From the NCBI GenBank assembly GCA_030041435.1, contig JASHNW010000004.1, positions 98,379-162,378 of the forward strand: a stretch of DNA of 64,000 nucleotides, in the 5' to 3' direction. Position numbers and translations under genes: made by a program. Below are positions 8,025-16,415 of this stretch, piece by piece. The notes beneath the pieces were generated by a model. It saw only the letters and a list, made by a program, of their open reading frames with translations, was not told the origin of the DNA and searched no databases. This DNA comes from Acidobacteriaceae bacterium. Its GTDB lineage: Bacteria > Acidobacteriota > Terriglobia > Terriglobales > Acidobacteriaceae. Position 1 is the first letter of the stretch. Every line of letters starts with the position of its first letter.

Positions 8025-11015
8025 TCAGACGCCCATCATGGCGCTGTGCGCGCCGGAGACTTTGCGGGGGATTCGGACGGTTAAGTCTGTGCCTTTGCCG
8101 GGGGCGCTGTCCAGATGGAAATCGCCGCCGACGGCGTGCACGCGCTCGCGCATGCCGACCAGGCCGTAGTGGCGGTCCTCGCGCGCGAATACGGCTTCCG
8201 GCTCGAAGCCTGCGCCGTTGTCGCTGACCTGCAGGGTGAGCTCGCTGCGGGCGAAGCCGACGCGGACATCGATGCGCCTGGGATGCGCGTGCAGCACGGC
8301 GTTATAGACCGCCTCGCGCGCCATCATCATAAGCTCGTGCGTGGCCATTTGGGTCAGCGAGAAAGGCTTGCCGGTAACTTCGCAGACGACGGGTATGCCG
8401 GATTCCGCGCTGATCTGGCGCGCCATGCCGGCGAGCGTGGTCTCCAGCATTTTGCCGGAGGGCTGGCCCTGGCGGAGATTCCAGACGGCCTGGCGGGCCT
8501 CGTCGATGGTGGTGCGGACCTGATGGCGGGCGTGCTCGAGGAGCTCCTGAGGAAGCGAGGTTTGCTCTTCGCGCAGGCTGGCCAGGGCTTCGAGCAACGC
8601 GGAGATGCCGGCGCATCCCTGAATGACAGTGTCGTGCATCTCGCGCGCGAGGCGGGCACGCTCGTCGAGGACGGCCTCGAAACGCATCTGCATTTGCCAG
8701 ATGCGGAAGCGATAGGCGGCGAGCACGGCGGCGGCGAGCAGCAGCAGACACAAGCCGACAAACCACCAGGTGCGCCAGAAATGGGGCTTCTGGACGATGG
8801 GGAGGGTGAGCTGGGAAACGGCCTGGGGGCGGTTGATCTCAAAGGCGGCGACGCGGAATGTGTATTTGCCGGCGGGGAGGTTGGTCCACGAAGCGACACG
8901 GCGCGGGGATGCGTCGCTCCAGTTTGCGTCGAAGCCGTCGAGGCGGTAGCGGAAACGCATGCCTTCCTGGGAACGCAGCAGGATGGGGGACCAGGAGATT
9001 TCGAGGCGGGTGGCGCCGGGCGCGAGCAGGATGGGCTGCGCGGGATCGACGCTGCGTCCGTCGATGGCGACGTCGTCGATGACCACGGGGGGCAGAGGCA
9101 GGGGCGGCGTGGTTTCGTGGGCGATGTGGATGGGGCCCTTGTTGCTGGGGAACCAGACGCCGTCAGCGCCGTCGATGGAGCCGGAGGGCTGACGGCCGCC
9201 GTAGATCTGGGTCGTCTCGACTTCGTCCGAGACGGCGTAGAGGGTGAGGGAGAGATGGCGCGAGGGATCGCCGGCGGCCTCGTCGAGCTCCTGGCGGCGC
9301 AGCAGCGAGATGCCGTTGGGGCCGCTGAGCCACAGGCCGCCTTTGCGGTCTTCGACGATCTGATAGATGCTGTTGCTGGCCAGGCCCTGGGCGGTGGTGT
9401 AGTGGATGAGGCGGCCGTCCTTCCAGCGATAGAGTCCGTTGCTGCGCGTGCCGAACCAGAGGCCGCCGTCGGAGTCTTCGTGGATGGACCAGACTTTTTC
9501 TTCGGCGAGCGCGGCGGTGGCGGGACCGTGGACGAATGCGCCGGCGCGCAGGTGGCTGAGGCCGCGGTCGGTGCCGATCCAGATGCCGCCGTTGCGGTCT
9601 TCGATGAGGGCGCGGGTGCTGAAGTAGGCGAGGCCGTTGCGCATCCGGTAGTTGACGAAGGCTCGGCCGTTCCAGTGGCTCACGCCTTCGTCGGTGCCGA
9701 ACCACATGCTGCCGTCGCGGCTTTGCAGAATGACGCGGATGAAGTTGTTGACGAGGCCGTCGCGCACGGTGAGGCGCAGGATTTTTCCATGGTCGATGCG
9801 GATGAGGCCGTCGCCGTCGGTGCCAATCCAGAGCGCGCCGGAGCGGTCGCGAAATACATTGCGGGCGTGCAGATTGGGAAGCTGCGGATGCGGCCAGAGG
9901 CGGGCGACGCCATTGCGCACCTGAAAGACGTCAGTCGAGACGACCCAGAGGGTGCCGTCGCGATCCGCGTAGAGGGTGCCGAAGTCGGAGTCCGCGGCCT
10001 GGGGCAGCGGGACGATGCGGACCGGAGTGCGCGTGAGGCGCAGCATGCCGGCCTGGGTGCCGATCCAGAGGTTCTTCTCATCGTCTTCGAAGACATTGAG
10101 GACGGTATTGCTGGGCAGGGAGTCGGGCGCGGTAATGGCGGTGACGTCCTGGCCGGCAAAGCGGCGGATGCCCTCGCCGATGGTGCCCACCCAGAGCGAG
10201 CCGTCGGAGAGCTGGCGCAGGACGCGGACGGTCTGCGTGATCCCCTGCACGCGCTCGAAGCGCTGTGCGCCGGGGCGCAGGCGATGCAGGCCGGAGACGG
10301 TGCCCACCCAGATGGAGCCGTCGCGGGTTTCGAGGATGGACTTGACGCGGTTCTGGCTGCCGCCGCCCTGGAGGGTGTATTCGCGCACCTGGCCGCGATC
10401 GAGGCGCAGCAGACGCGATCCGCCGACCCAGAGGCCGCCGAGGTGATCTTCGGCGATGGCGTGGACGGCGATCGAGGGGACGTTGCCGACGCCGTCGACG
10501 CGCACCAGACGACCAGAGCTGAAGCGGAGCAGGCCGTTGTCGGTGCCGATCCAGAGCGTGCCGCCGCGATCTTCGAAGAGGGCGCGGACGAAGCCGTCGC
10601 TGAGGCCGTCGGCGGCGCCGTAGGCGCGGAATTTTCCGTTTTGGAAGCGCACGAGGCCGCCGCCTTCGGTGCCGATCCAGAGGCTGCCGTCGCGGGAGAC
10701 GAGGAGGGCGAAGACGCTGTTCTCCTCGAGCTGGGGCGTGTTTCCGTGATCGAAGAGGGTAAAGCGCGCGCCGTCAAAGCGAAGCAGGCCGCCGGTGGTG
10801 CCGATCCAGAGATAGTGGTCAGGCGTTTGCGCGAAGGCCTGGACGGTTTGCTCGGGAAGGCCATCCTGGGTCTGCCACATCTTGCGCGTATAGCCGCTGG
10901 GCGCTGCTGCCTGAGCGGCCGCGCAGGCGGCGAGGCCCAGCGCGGCGAGGCACACGCAGAGACGCGCGGCGATGCGGTGCGGGTTCGCGGGGCGGACCAT
11001 GGCGGTGGCGTTCAC
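8025..11015 (-). CDS. Propeller-type sensor histidine kinase (HisKA_3)
   Basis: A 996-residue sensor. After an N-terminal export signal come many two-component-regulator propeller repeats with LWIGT motifs (about residues 45-640), a Y_Y_Y immunoglobulin-like domain (RFRYRLDGFDANWSD), one membrane segment (about 742-765), then a HisKA_3 dimerisation domain with the phosphorylated His at about 794 (REMHDTV) and an ATPase domain (DNGAGFEP, GLVGMRERV). This layout matches the periplasmic sugar-sensing half of Bacteroides hybrid two-component systems, but with a separate regulator. The GTG at 11015 or ATG at 11000 could be the start; neither has a good ribosome site. The signal ends LGLAAC, which fits a lipobox. 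The start is 15 bp after the upstream hydrolase stop, suggesting one operon. Confidence 0.93.
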   Translation of the reverse strand: MNATAMVRPANPHRIAARLCVCLAALGLAACAAAQAAAPSGYTRKMWQTQDGLPEQTVQAFAQTPDHYLWIGTTGGLLRFDGARFTLFDHGNTPQLEENSVFALLVSRDGSLWIGTEGGGLVRFQNGKFRAYGAADGLSDGFVRALFEDRGGTLWIGTDNGLLRFSSGRLVRVDGVGNVPSIAVHAIAEDHLGGLWVGGSRLLRLDRGQVREYTLQGGGSQNRVKSILETRDGSIWVGTVSGLHRLRPGAQRFERVQGITQTVRVLRQLSDGSLWVGTIGEGIRRFAGQDVTAITAPDSLPSNTVLNVFEDDEKNLWIGTQAGMLRLTRTPVRIVPLPQAADSDFGTLYADRDGTLWVVSTDVFQVRNGVARLWPHPQLPNLHARNVFRDRSGALWIGTDGDGLIRIDHGKILRLTVRDGLVNNFIRVILQSRDGSMWFGTDEGVSHWNGRAFVNYRMRNGLAYFSTRALIEDRNGGIWIGTDRGLSHLRAGAFVHGPATAALAEEKVWSIHEDSDGGLWFGTRSNGLYRWKDGRLIHYTTAQGLASNSIYQIVEDRKGGLWLSGPNGISLLRRQELDEAAGDPSRHLSLTLYAVSDEVETTQIYGGRQPSGSIDGADGVWFPSNKGPIHIAHETTPPLPLPPVVIDDVAIDGRSVDPAQPILLAPGATRLEISWSPILLRSQEGMRFRYRLDGFDANWSDASPRRVASWTNLPAGKYTFRVAAFEINRPQAVSQLTLPIVQKPHFWRTWWFVGLCLLLLAAAVLAAYRFRIWQMQMRFEAVLDERARLAREMHDTVIQGCAGISALLEALASLREEQTSLPQELLEHARHQVRTTIDEARQAVWNLRQGQPSGKMLETTLAGMARQISAESGIPVVCEVTGKPFSLTQMATHELMMMAREAVYNAVLHAHPRRIDVRVGFARSELTLQVSDNGAGFEPEAVFAREDRHYGLVGMRERVHAVGGDFHLDSAPGKGTDLTVRIPRKVSGAHSAMMGV

Positions 11016-11030
11016 TGGAGATTGTAGGCG

Positions 11031-13169
11031 CTAACGCTGTACCGTCACTGCGTACCAGGTGGTTGCGGGTGTGCCGATGGGGATCTGCCACGCGTCGGCG
11101 TTGTGGGTTGCGGGGATGGGTTGGCCGAGGGGCCGGCCTGCTCCGTCGAGCGGCTGGGCGAGGACGGCGGCAGCGGGCGCGAGGCCACGCAGCACGATGC
11201 GTCCGGTGACCGGCTCGATGAGGGTGGGCGAGCTGCCCCACTGTGCGAGGCCGGTGTGCCGCGGATTCCATTCCATGCCGGTATTCACGGCACGCGCTGC
11301 GGCGGTGAGGAGCAGCTTCGAGCTGGTGGCGATGGGCTGCGCGTCGAGCGTAGTGAGGACGATTGCGCTGAAGGGATTGCTGACCGCGGCGGAGAGATTC
11401 GTGAGCGGCTTGCTGTGCGCGGCGGAGAAGCCGACGAGCGCCTGGGTGCGGGGCGTGTCGATGGTTACCTGACCTGAATCCGGCTTCAACCAGTACCAGG
11501 CGAGCTGGGCCGTGTCCGAGACGATGGGCGCAGGCTCGGTGGCGGCGGGGAATTTTCGCGTGGGCCCGTCGTCGAGCGAGTCGATGCGCGAACCGTGCTC
11601 GAGGGGGATCCAGAGGGGAAAGCCGGGCGTGAAATATGGGCGGTCTTTCTCCGACAGGCGGTAGCTGTCGAAGACCTGGTCTTCGGAGTAGCGGCGCAGC
11701 ACGGTTTCGCGTGCGGGGCTCACGTCGCCGCGCAGGAACAGGAGCGCGCCGGCGGCGAGTTCGGGCATCTTGATGGGGTCGAGAGAAATGTCGAAGGGGT
11801 CGCCGATGTACGGTTTCCAGTTCGCGTCTTTCTTTGGCTCGAAGGTGTACCAGAGGATCGCGTCCCAGTCCTCGAGATCGCCGTAAGCGGCGAGGATGGG
11901 GATCTGTTCGGCGCCGTAGTCGTTGGGGAAGGCCTCATTCACTTCGCTGACGGTGTATGGTTTGCCGGCCTCGGCGGAGCGCGACATCTCGACGACGGTG
12001 GAGTTGAGGGGGTCGTCCACCATGGGCGACTTCACCTTGCGCTCCCAGGGATGCTGCCAGTAGTCGTGGCCGTCGACGGCGTCGAAGGAGGAGGTGGCCA
12101 GCAGCAGCGGATAGCCGGTGTTGTGGTGGCTGTGGTCGGCTGTGGCGAGAATGAGGCAGCGGATGTTCAGATCGTTGCGGAGAAAGTCGCGCATGTAGCT
12201 GAAGTAGCCGCTTTCGAGCCAGAGATAGAAGCGCGACTCGACGTCGAAGCGATCTTTCGGCGCGGCGCCGACTTCAGGCCCGGCGAGCAGTGGGATGGGA
12301 TCGCCGGTCTGGACGCCGGTTTCGCTGCGCAATGCACTCATTTCCGCGGCGGTTGAGTTCTTTTGGAGCCAGCCGTTGTAGAGGCCGTCGAGCTCTCGGG
12401 CGTAGAACGGGGAAGGCATGGAGAAGCCCAGCCAGATGGCGTTTTCGTTGTTGATTTCGACGATGGCGACGGCGGGATCGTTGGCGTAAGAGCGCCCGGT
12501 GTAGGGATTGACGTGGGTGAGGAGCTGGCGTGCGTATTCCTTCTGCAGGTCGATGAGCGTCTTGTCGAAGAGGCTGATGCCTTTGGCGCCTTCGTGAAGC
12601 TTGTCCGCGTCGGCGACGCCGTCGCCGGCTTTGAAGGGGCGGCCGACGAGCAGATTGAAGTCGATGTAGATGCCGCGCTGCTCCAGCTGGGCGAGGAAAT
12701 AATCTTCGCGGTCGAGCTGCGCGGGATCGAGGGCGCGGGTGTTGTCGCCGGCGGCGATGAGGCCGCGCGGGACGGGCAGATCGAGGAACTGGAGGCGCAC
12801 GCAGTTGACGCCGTAGCGGGCGAGGGTCGCAGCCCAGAGGGGAGCGTCCTGTTTGGAAGGGATCATGGTGGAGCCGGGGCTCCAGTCTGTGATGTTGACG
12901 CCCCAGAGGCGGATGCGATGGCCGTCGCCGGTGACGAGATGGCCGGCGGCCGCGTGGATGAATCCATGCTTGCCGGCGGGAGCATCGAGCACGAAGGAGA
13001 CGTCGGCCGGGGAATGAGCGGCGAGCGCGGCGCGATGATCGATGACGAAGGGGGCGAAAGTGGGAGCGGGCAAGTTGGAGGGGAGATTTTGCGCCGCCGC
13101 GGGCAGCGTTGCGACGAGCGGCGATGCGACCAGGGCGATGAGCGCGAAAGACAAGGATGCGTTCTTCAA
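11031..13169 (-). CDS. Secreted clan GH-A-like glycoside hydrolase
   Basis: About 712 residues. The likely start is a TTG at 13169 with GGAGG six bases upstream; it begins with Lys-Asn and a classic signal peptide ending PAAAQ. Longer in-frame extensions upstream have no homology-like content. The body looks like a clan GH-A TIM barrel: HRIRLWGVNITDWSPG, YGVNCVRLQFLD, VEINNENAIWL (Asn-Glu, acid/base) and YTVSEVNEAFPNDYG (candidate nucleophile Glu). A beta-rich C-terminal region resembles a substrate-binding or Ig-like domain. It is the first gene of a minus-strand cluster with a sensor kinase and response regulator, suggesting that the substrate or product is sensed. The GH family (GH5-like or other) cannot be fixed by eye. 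Confidence 0.75.
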   Translation of the reverse strand: MKNASLSFALIALVASPLVATLPAAAQNLPSNLPAPTFAPFVIDHRAALAAHSPADVSFVLDAPAGKHGFIHAAAGHLVTGDGHRIRLWGVNITDWSPGSTMIPSKQDAPLWAATLARYGVNCVRLQFLDLPVPRGLIAAGDNTRALDPAQLDREDYFLAQLEQRGIYIDFNLLVGRPFKAGDGVADADKLHEGAKGISLFDKTLIDLQKEYARQLLTHVNPYTGRSYANDPAVAIVEINNENAIWLGFSMPSPFYARELDGLYNGWLQKNSTAAEMSALRSETGVQTGDPIPLLAGPEVGAAPKDRFDVESRFYLWLESGYFSYMRDFLRNDLNIRCLILATADHSHHNTGYPLLLATSSFDAVDGHDYWQHPWERKVKSPMVDDPLNSTVVEMSRSAEAGKPYTVSEVNEAFPNDYGAEQIPILAAYGDLEDWDAILWYTFEPKKDANWKPYIGDPFDISLDPIKMPELAAGALLFLRGDVSPARETVLRRYSEDQVFDSYRLSEKDRPYFTPGFPLWIPLEHGSRIDSLDDGPTRKFPAATEPAPIVSDTAQLAWYWLKPDSGQVTIDTPRTQALVGFSAAHSKPLTNLSAAVSNPFSAIVLTTLDAQPIATSSKLLLTAAARAVNTGMEWNPRHTGLAQWGSSPTLIEPVTGRIVLRGLAPAAAVLAQPLDGAGRPLGQPIPATHNADAWQIPIGTPATTWYAVTVQR

Positions 13170-13312
13170 CAGGCGCCTCCAGGGGCCGCACCCATTGAAT
13201 GCGAAATCGCCGCGGAGCGAATCCGACTTCCGTCGGATGGCACGGCCAGAAGCGGGCGATAGGATTGCGGGTACCGGAACGCAGAGCCGCCGCGCGCGCG
13301 GAGGAGAGAGGA

Positions 13313-13333
13313 ATGGGGTTGAGCGCACATTGA
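13313..13333 (+). other. Possible 6-codon leader coupled to the receiver-like gene
   Basis: An ATG at 13313 follows a purine-rich GGAGAGAGG and reads MGLSAH before a TGA whose first base is the second base of the downstream TTG codon (TTGA, 13330-13333). This would allow re-initiation into the receiver-like frame, which lacks a good ribosome site of its own. Purely sequence-based and tentative. Confidence 0.3.
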
Positions 13334-13854
13334 CGGAATTGCCACAGAAACGGCGTGGGCCGGCAGCGGCAAGCGTTGCCGTCGAGCCTATCGGCGTGAT
13401 CCTCATCCTGTCGTCGAAGCTGGAGCGGCTGGGCTGGAGCATTGTGGTGGAGAGCCAGGCGGATATGAAACTGCTGGGCCAGTTTGCCACGCTGAACGGA
13501 GCGCTCGATTTCCTGGAGGGGCATGGGGCCGACGTAGCTCTGGTGGATGAGGCCATGCTGACGCCGAAGCGGTGCGAGGCGCTGCGCCGGCTGGCTGCCG
13601 GCGGCGGGCCACGGATGCTGCTGGTGGCGCGGCATCCGATCGACGACGCGATTCGGCAATCGCGGTACGGGTTCGCCAGCTCGTGGCTGCTAAAGGGGAT
13701 TTCGGCGGAGGATTTGCTGGCCGCGATTCGGGAGAGGCCGGCGGAGGCCGGCGGAGCATCGGCTGGCGACGGCGCAAAGCAAGCCACGGGCCTCCCGGCT
13801 CGATCCCGGGGCCAGTTACCAATAGACGGTGGCGGAATTTATGAGGATGTATGA
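13330..13854 (+). CDS. Degenerate stand-alone receiver-domain protein
   Basis: About 174 residues if read from the TTG at 13330; a GTG at 13396 is an alternative, and the frame stays open further upstream. The fold pattern is that of a NarL-type receiver: beta-1 VILILSSKLERLG, an acidic-box position where both Asp are Ser (28-29), a retained phospho-acceptor-like Asp73 in VALVDEAML, a switch residue that is Ala rather than Thr/Ser (LLVARHP), and the conserved Lys122 in SWLLKGIS. There is no helix-turn-helix or other output domain. It diverges from the hydrolase/sensor-kinase operon at 13169, so it may modulate that system without normal phosphorylation. It could also be a decaying gene. Confidence 0.6.
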   Translation: MTELPQKRRGPAAASVAVEPIGVILILSSKLERLGWSIVVESQADMKLLGQFATLNGALDFLEGHGADVALVDEAMLTPKRCEALRRLAAGGGPRMLLVARHPIDDAIRQSRYGFASSWLLKGISAEDLLAAIRERPAEAGGASAGDGAKQATGLPARSRGQLPIDGGGIYEDV

Positions 13855-13898
13855 GTATCTAGACATCTCCACTCATAAGGATTCGTGTCCGCTGAGCG

Positions 13899-14669
13899 AT
13901 GAGTCAGGGCCACCATGTCGAGTACTTCGGACTTTCGGATGTCGGCTGCACTCGTGAAATCAACGAGGATGCATTTGGCATGCTCAGCGAGGCGGGACTA
14001 TTCGTCGTCTGCGACGGAATGGGCGGCGGGGCAGCAGGCGAAGTGGCCAGCAGTCTGGCCGTCGACTCGTTTCTGAAGCAGATCCGCCAGACGAAACTGG
14101 CGTCGACACCCACCGGGGAGGAAGTGACGGAGGCGCTGCGCGCCGCGGTGCTTGACGCCAACGGGCGGGTGCTGCAGCACTCGCGGCTGAGCACCGCGTA
14201 CCAGGGCATGGGCACGACGCTGGTGGCGATCTGGGTGCGCAAGGCGCGCGTGGATGGCTCGGTGCGCCGCGCGGCGTGGCTGGTGCACGTGGGAGACAGC
14301 CGCTGCTACCGCTGGCGCGAGGGCACGCTGGACCAGATGACGGTGGATCACTCGCTGGTGGAGCAGCAGGTGCGCATGGGAGAGATGACCGCGGAGGAAG
14401 CGGAGCACTCGAACATGCGGCACGTGATTACGAAAGCGGTGGGCGTCGATTCGCGGCTCGATCCGGAGCTGGCTCTCACCGATGCATTTCGTGGCGACAC
14501 GTTTCTGCTGTGCAGCGACGGGCTGACGCGGGAAGTGACGGATGCACGCATCGCGGAGCTGATGGGGCGGGAAAAGAAACTGGAGGACGCGTGCCGCGCG
14601 CTGGTGGGAGAAGCCCTGGCGAACGGCGGTAACGACAACGTGACCTGCGTGCTGGTGCGGGTGGGCTGA
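13899..14669 (+). CDS. PP2C-type Ser/Thr protein phosphatase
   Basis: A 256-residue soluble PPM/PP2C phosphatase that removes phosphate from Ser/Thr using two metal ions. Visible motifs are SDVGCTREINEDAF (metal Asp), VCDGMGGGAAGEVAS, VGDSRCYRW, LCSDGLTREV and NGGNDNVTCVLV at the C-terminus. The length and order match bacterial PrpC/Stp enzymes. There is no membrane segment, so it is cytoplasmic. It follows the receiver-like gene by 44 bp on the same strand. The Hanks-type kinase at 57156-59405 is a possible partner, but it is 43 kb away, so any pairing is inference. Confidence 0.93.
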   Translation: MSQGHHVEYFGLSDVGCTREINEDAFGMLSEAGLFVVCDGMGGGAAGEVASSLAVDSFLKQIRQTKLASTPTGEEVTEALRAAVLDANGRVLQHSRLSTAYQGMGTTLVAIWVRKARVDGSVRRAAWLVHVGDSRCYRWREGTLDQMTVDHSLVEQQVRMGEMTAEEAEHSNMRHVITKAVGVDSRLDPELALTDAFRGDTFLLCSDGLTREVTDARIAELMGREKKLEDACRALVGEALANGGNDNVTCVLVRVG

Positions 14670-14703
14670 AGGGCAGCGACCTGTACGACGGCGCAGCTTC
14701 GGA

Positions 14704-15879
14704 CTACTCCGGAAGCTGAACCTCCGCGCCTTTGCGTTCGGCTGACAGGTAGGCTGCATACAAGACTGCGATGGTGTCGCGCGCCAGTTCCGCGACCGCG
14801 AGCGGCTCACGATCTGCTGCGATCGACTCCATGAAATCCTGGAATTCCTGCGGATAGCCGTGCTGCCAGGCTTCGTCGGCGGCGGGCTGGGTCCAGCCCT
14901 GCTTCGTTTCGATCTTTTCCGTCACATAGACGTCGTGCAGGGCTTCTTCGCGCGGATTGAAGGTTTCGACGGCATCTACCGGGTTGAGACGGCATTTGGT
15001 CCGGTGATTGTTACAGATGACTTCGAGCCAGTTGCTGACTCCGCCCAGCATCAGCTCGGACGCGAAGAGGTCAGCGATGGTTCCGTCGGAGAATGCGACG
15101 TGCATCTGGCCGTAGTCTTCGACGTCCTGATAGCCGCGGCGCAGCAGGCCGGCATCGCGAAAGGAGGCGAGGCGGGTAATCTCGTGGGTGCGCGCGCTCA
15201 CCGCCGCCGGACGGATCGGCCTGCCCTCGCGGGTTTCGCCTTCTACGCGCTTCAGGTACAGGGCTGCGCTGAGCGGATGGCATCCCTTGCCGACGAGCGA
15301 TCCGCCGCCGGAGTGGCGCCAGATGCCGTAGTAGGGCGAGTGCGAGCCGCTGTGGGACTGGTTGCCCAGCATCCACAGGATTTGCGCACCGCTCTTCGCA
15401 ACGATTTCGCGCTCCTTCTGCACCGCGGGGGCGTAGATCCAGTTTTCCGCGTAACAGATCTTCTTTCCGGCTGCGTTCGCTGCGTCGAGGATGCGGCGGC
15501 AACTGGCCGTGGCGTGGCGCAGCATCGTCTCTTTGGGAAAAACATTGCCGCGGAAATCGGCTGCGCCTTCTCCGAAATAGCCGGTGAAGGGCTTTTCGAC
15601 GATGACGTGCCTGCCCTGCTCGAAAGCGGCGACGGCCAGGTGCTCATGCGTGGCGGGAGGGCAGCAAAGGTCGATGACATCGACGGCGTCGCACAGGGCC
15701 GCGAAGCTCTCGAAGGCCGGGACACCGGTCTCCCGGGCGAATACTTCACGGCTGGACTCGGAGCGCGACGTGACGCCGGCAATCTCGACGGGGACGCCGT
15801 AGACGCGGCGCAGGCCGCGCAGGTGAAAGCGGGCCGCGAAGCCCGCACCCACCAGGCCGACTCGCACAGCGTTCGTCAT
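14704..15879 (-). CDS. Gfo/Idh/MocA-family NAD(P)-dependent oxidoreductase
   Basis: A 391-residue dehydrogenase of the glucose-fructose oxidoreductase / inositol dehydrogenase / MocA family. The N-terminal Rossmann fold begins VGLVGAGFAARFHLRG, and the diagnostic EKP motif appears in HVIVEKPFTGYF. A C-terminal alpha/beta substrate domain follows. No signal peptide is seen, so it is likely cytoplasmic, acting on a sugar, inositol or sugar acid. It lies 36 bp downstream of the cupin gene and is the last of a three-gene minus-strand group. The substrate is unknown. Confidence 0.9.
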   Translation of the reverse strand: MTNAVRVGLVGAGFAARFHLRGLRRVYGVPVEIAGVTSRSESSREVFARETGVPAFESFAALCDAVDVIDLCCPPATHEHLAVAAFEQGRHVIVEKPFTGYFGEGAADFRGNVFPKETMLRHATASCRRILDAANAAGKKICYAENWIYAPAVQKEREIVAKSGAQILWMLGNQSHSGSHSPYYGIWRHSGGGSLVGKGCHPLSAALYLKRVEGETREGRPIRPAAVSARTHEITRLASFRDAGLLRRGYQDVEDYGQMHVAFSDGTIADLFASELMLGGVSNWLEVICNNHRTKCRLNPVDAVETFNPREEALHDVYVTEKIETKQGWTQPAADEAWQHGYPQEFQDFMESIAADREPLAVAELARDTIAVLYAAYLSAERKGAEVQLPE

Positions 15880-15915
15880 CGGGTTGTGCTCTGCCAGGTC
15901 ATGGCCCTGCTCCGG

Positions 15916-16377
15916 TCAGTGCTGGGCGTTTTTTTCCAGCGCCAGGGTTTTGTCGGTGACGAAGCTGATGACGTGATAGGTGGCGGGGCCGGAGCCGGCG
16001 TTGCGGATGGCGTGGAGGGTATTCGATGCGTTGAAGATTACCGATCCGGGGCCGACGCGCGTCCACTTGCCTTCGCCGAAGGCCTCGACCGTTCCCTGGT
16101 CGACGATGATGAGCTCTTCGTTGGCGTGGCGGTGCGGGGGATGGGATGCGACGCCGGGCTTGAGGGTGGTTGCGTGGACTTCAAGCTGATCGAGCGTGGC
16201 GGTGGGGGCGCGGAAGAACTGGCGCGATTCGCCGGTGGGTGTTTTCACGACCGGGATCGAGTTCCAGTCGTAGACAGCCCAGCCGAGAACAGAAGGTGTT
16301 TGGCCGCTGAGCGCGAGGGCGCCGCAGGTTGCGGCGATGGAGAGCGCAGCGATGGTCAGGTCACGTCGGGTCAGCAT
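15916..16377 (-). CDS. Exported cupin-domain protein
   Basis: A 153-residue single-domain cupin. The N-terminus MLTRRDLTIAALS followed by a hydrophobic run is a Tat-like signal, similar to the GH2 gene at 4738. The cupin barrel carries the metal-binding motif with HPPHRHANEELIIVDQG (His, His and Glu ligands) and a second motif near NTLHAIRN. Such proteins often isomerise or epimerise sugars or simply bind metal and ligand. It sits between the VPS10 protein gene (38 bp upstream) and the oxidoreductase gene (36 bp downstream), which suggests a shared transcript. Confidence 0.85.
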   Translation of the reverse strand: MLTRRDLTIAALSIAATCGALALSGQTPSVLGWAVYDWNSIPVVKTPTGESRQFFRAPTATLDQLEVHATTLKPGVASHPPHRHANEELIIVDQGTVEAFGEGKWTRVGPGSVIFNASNTLHAIRNAGSGPATYHVISFVTDKTLALEKNAQH

Positions 16378-16415
16378 ACTTTGCGTTTGCCCTTTCTCGG
16401 GATTTGCGCGATGGT

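Noticed and set aside
8115..11027. 970-codon open frame opposite the sensor kinase
   Set aside because: Mirror of the propeller repeats, which makes it look repetitive; no coherent fold pattern, and the kinase frame is unambiguous.
13787..13850. tRNA-like T-arm (GGCTCGATCCCGGGG ending near CCA)
   Set aside because: It lacks the TTC of a T-loop, no cloverleaf can be drawn, and it lies in the 3' end of the receiver-like gene.
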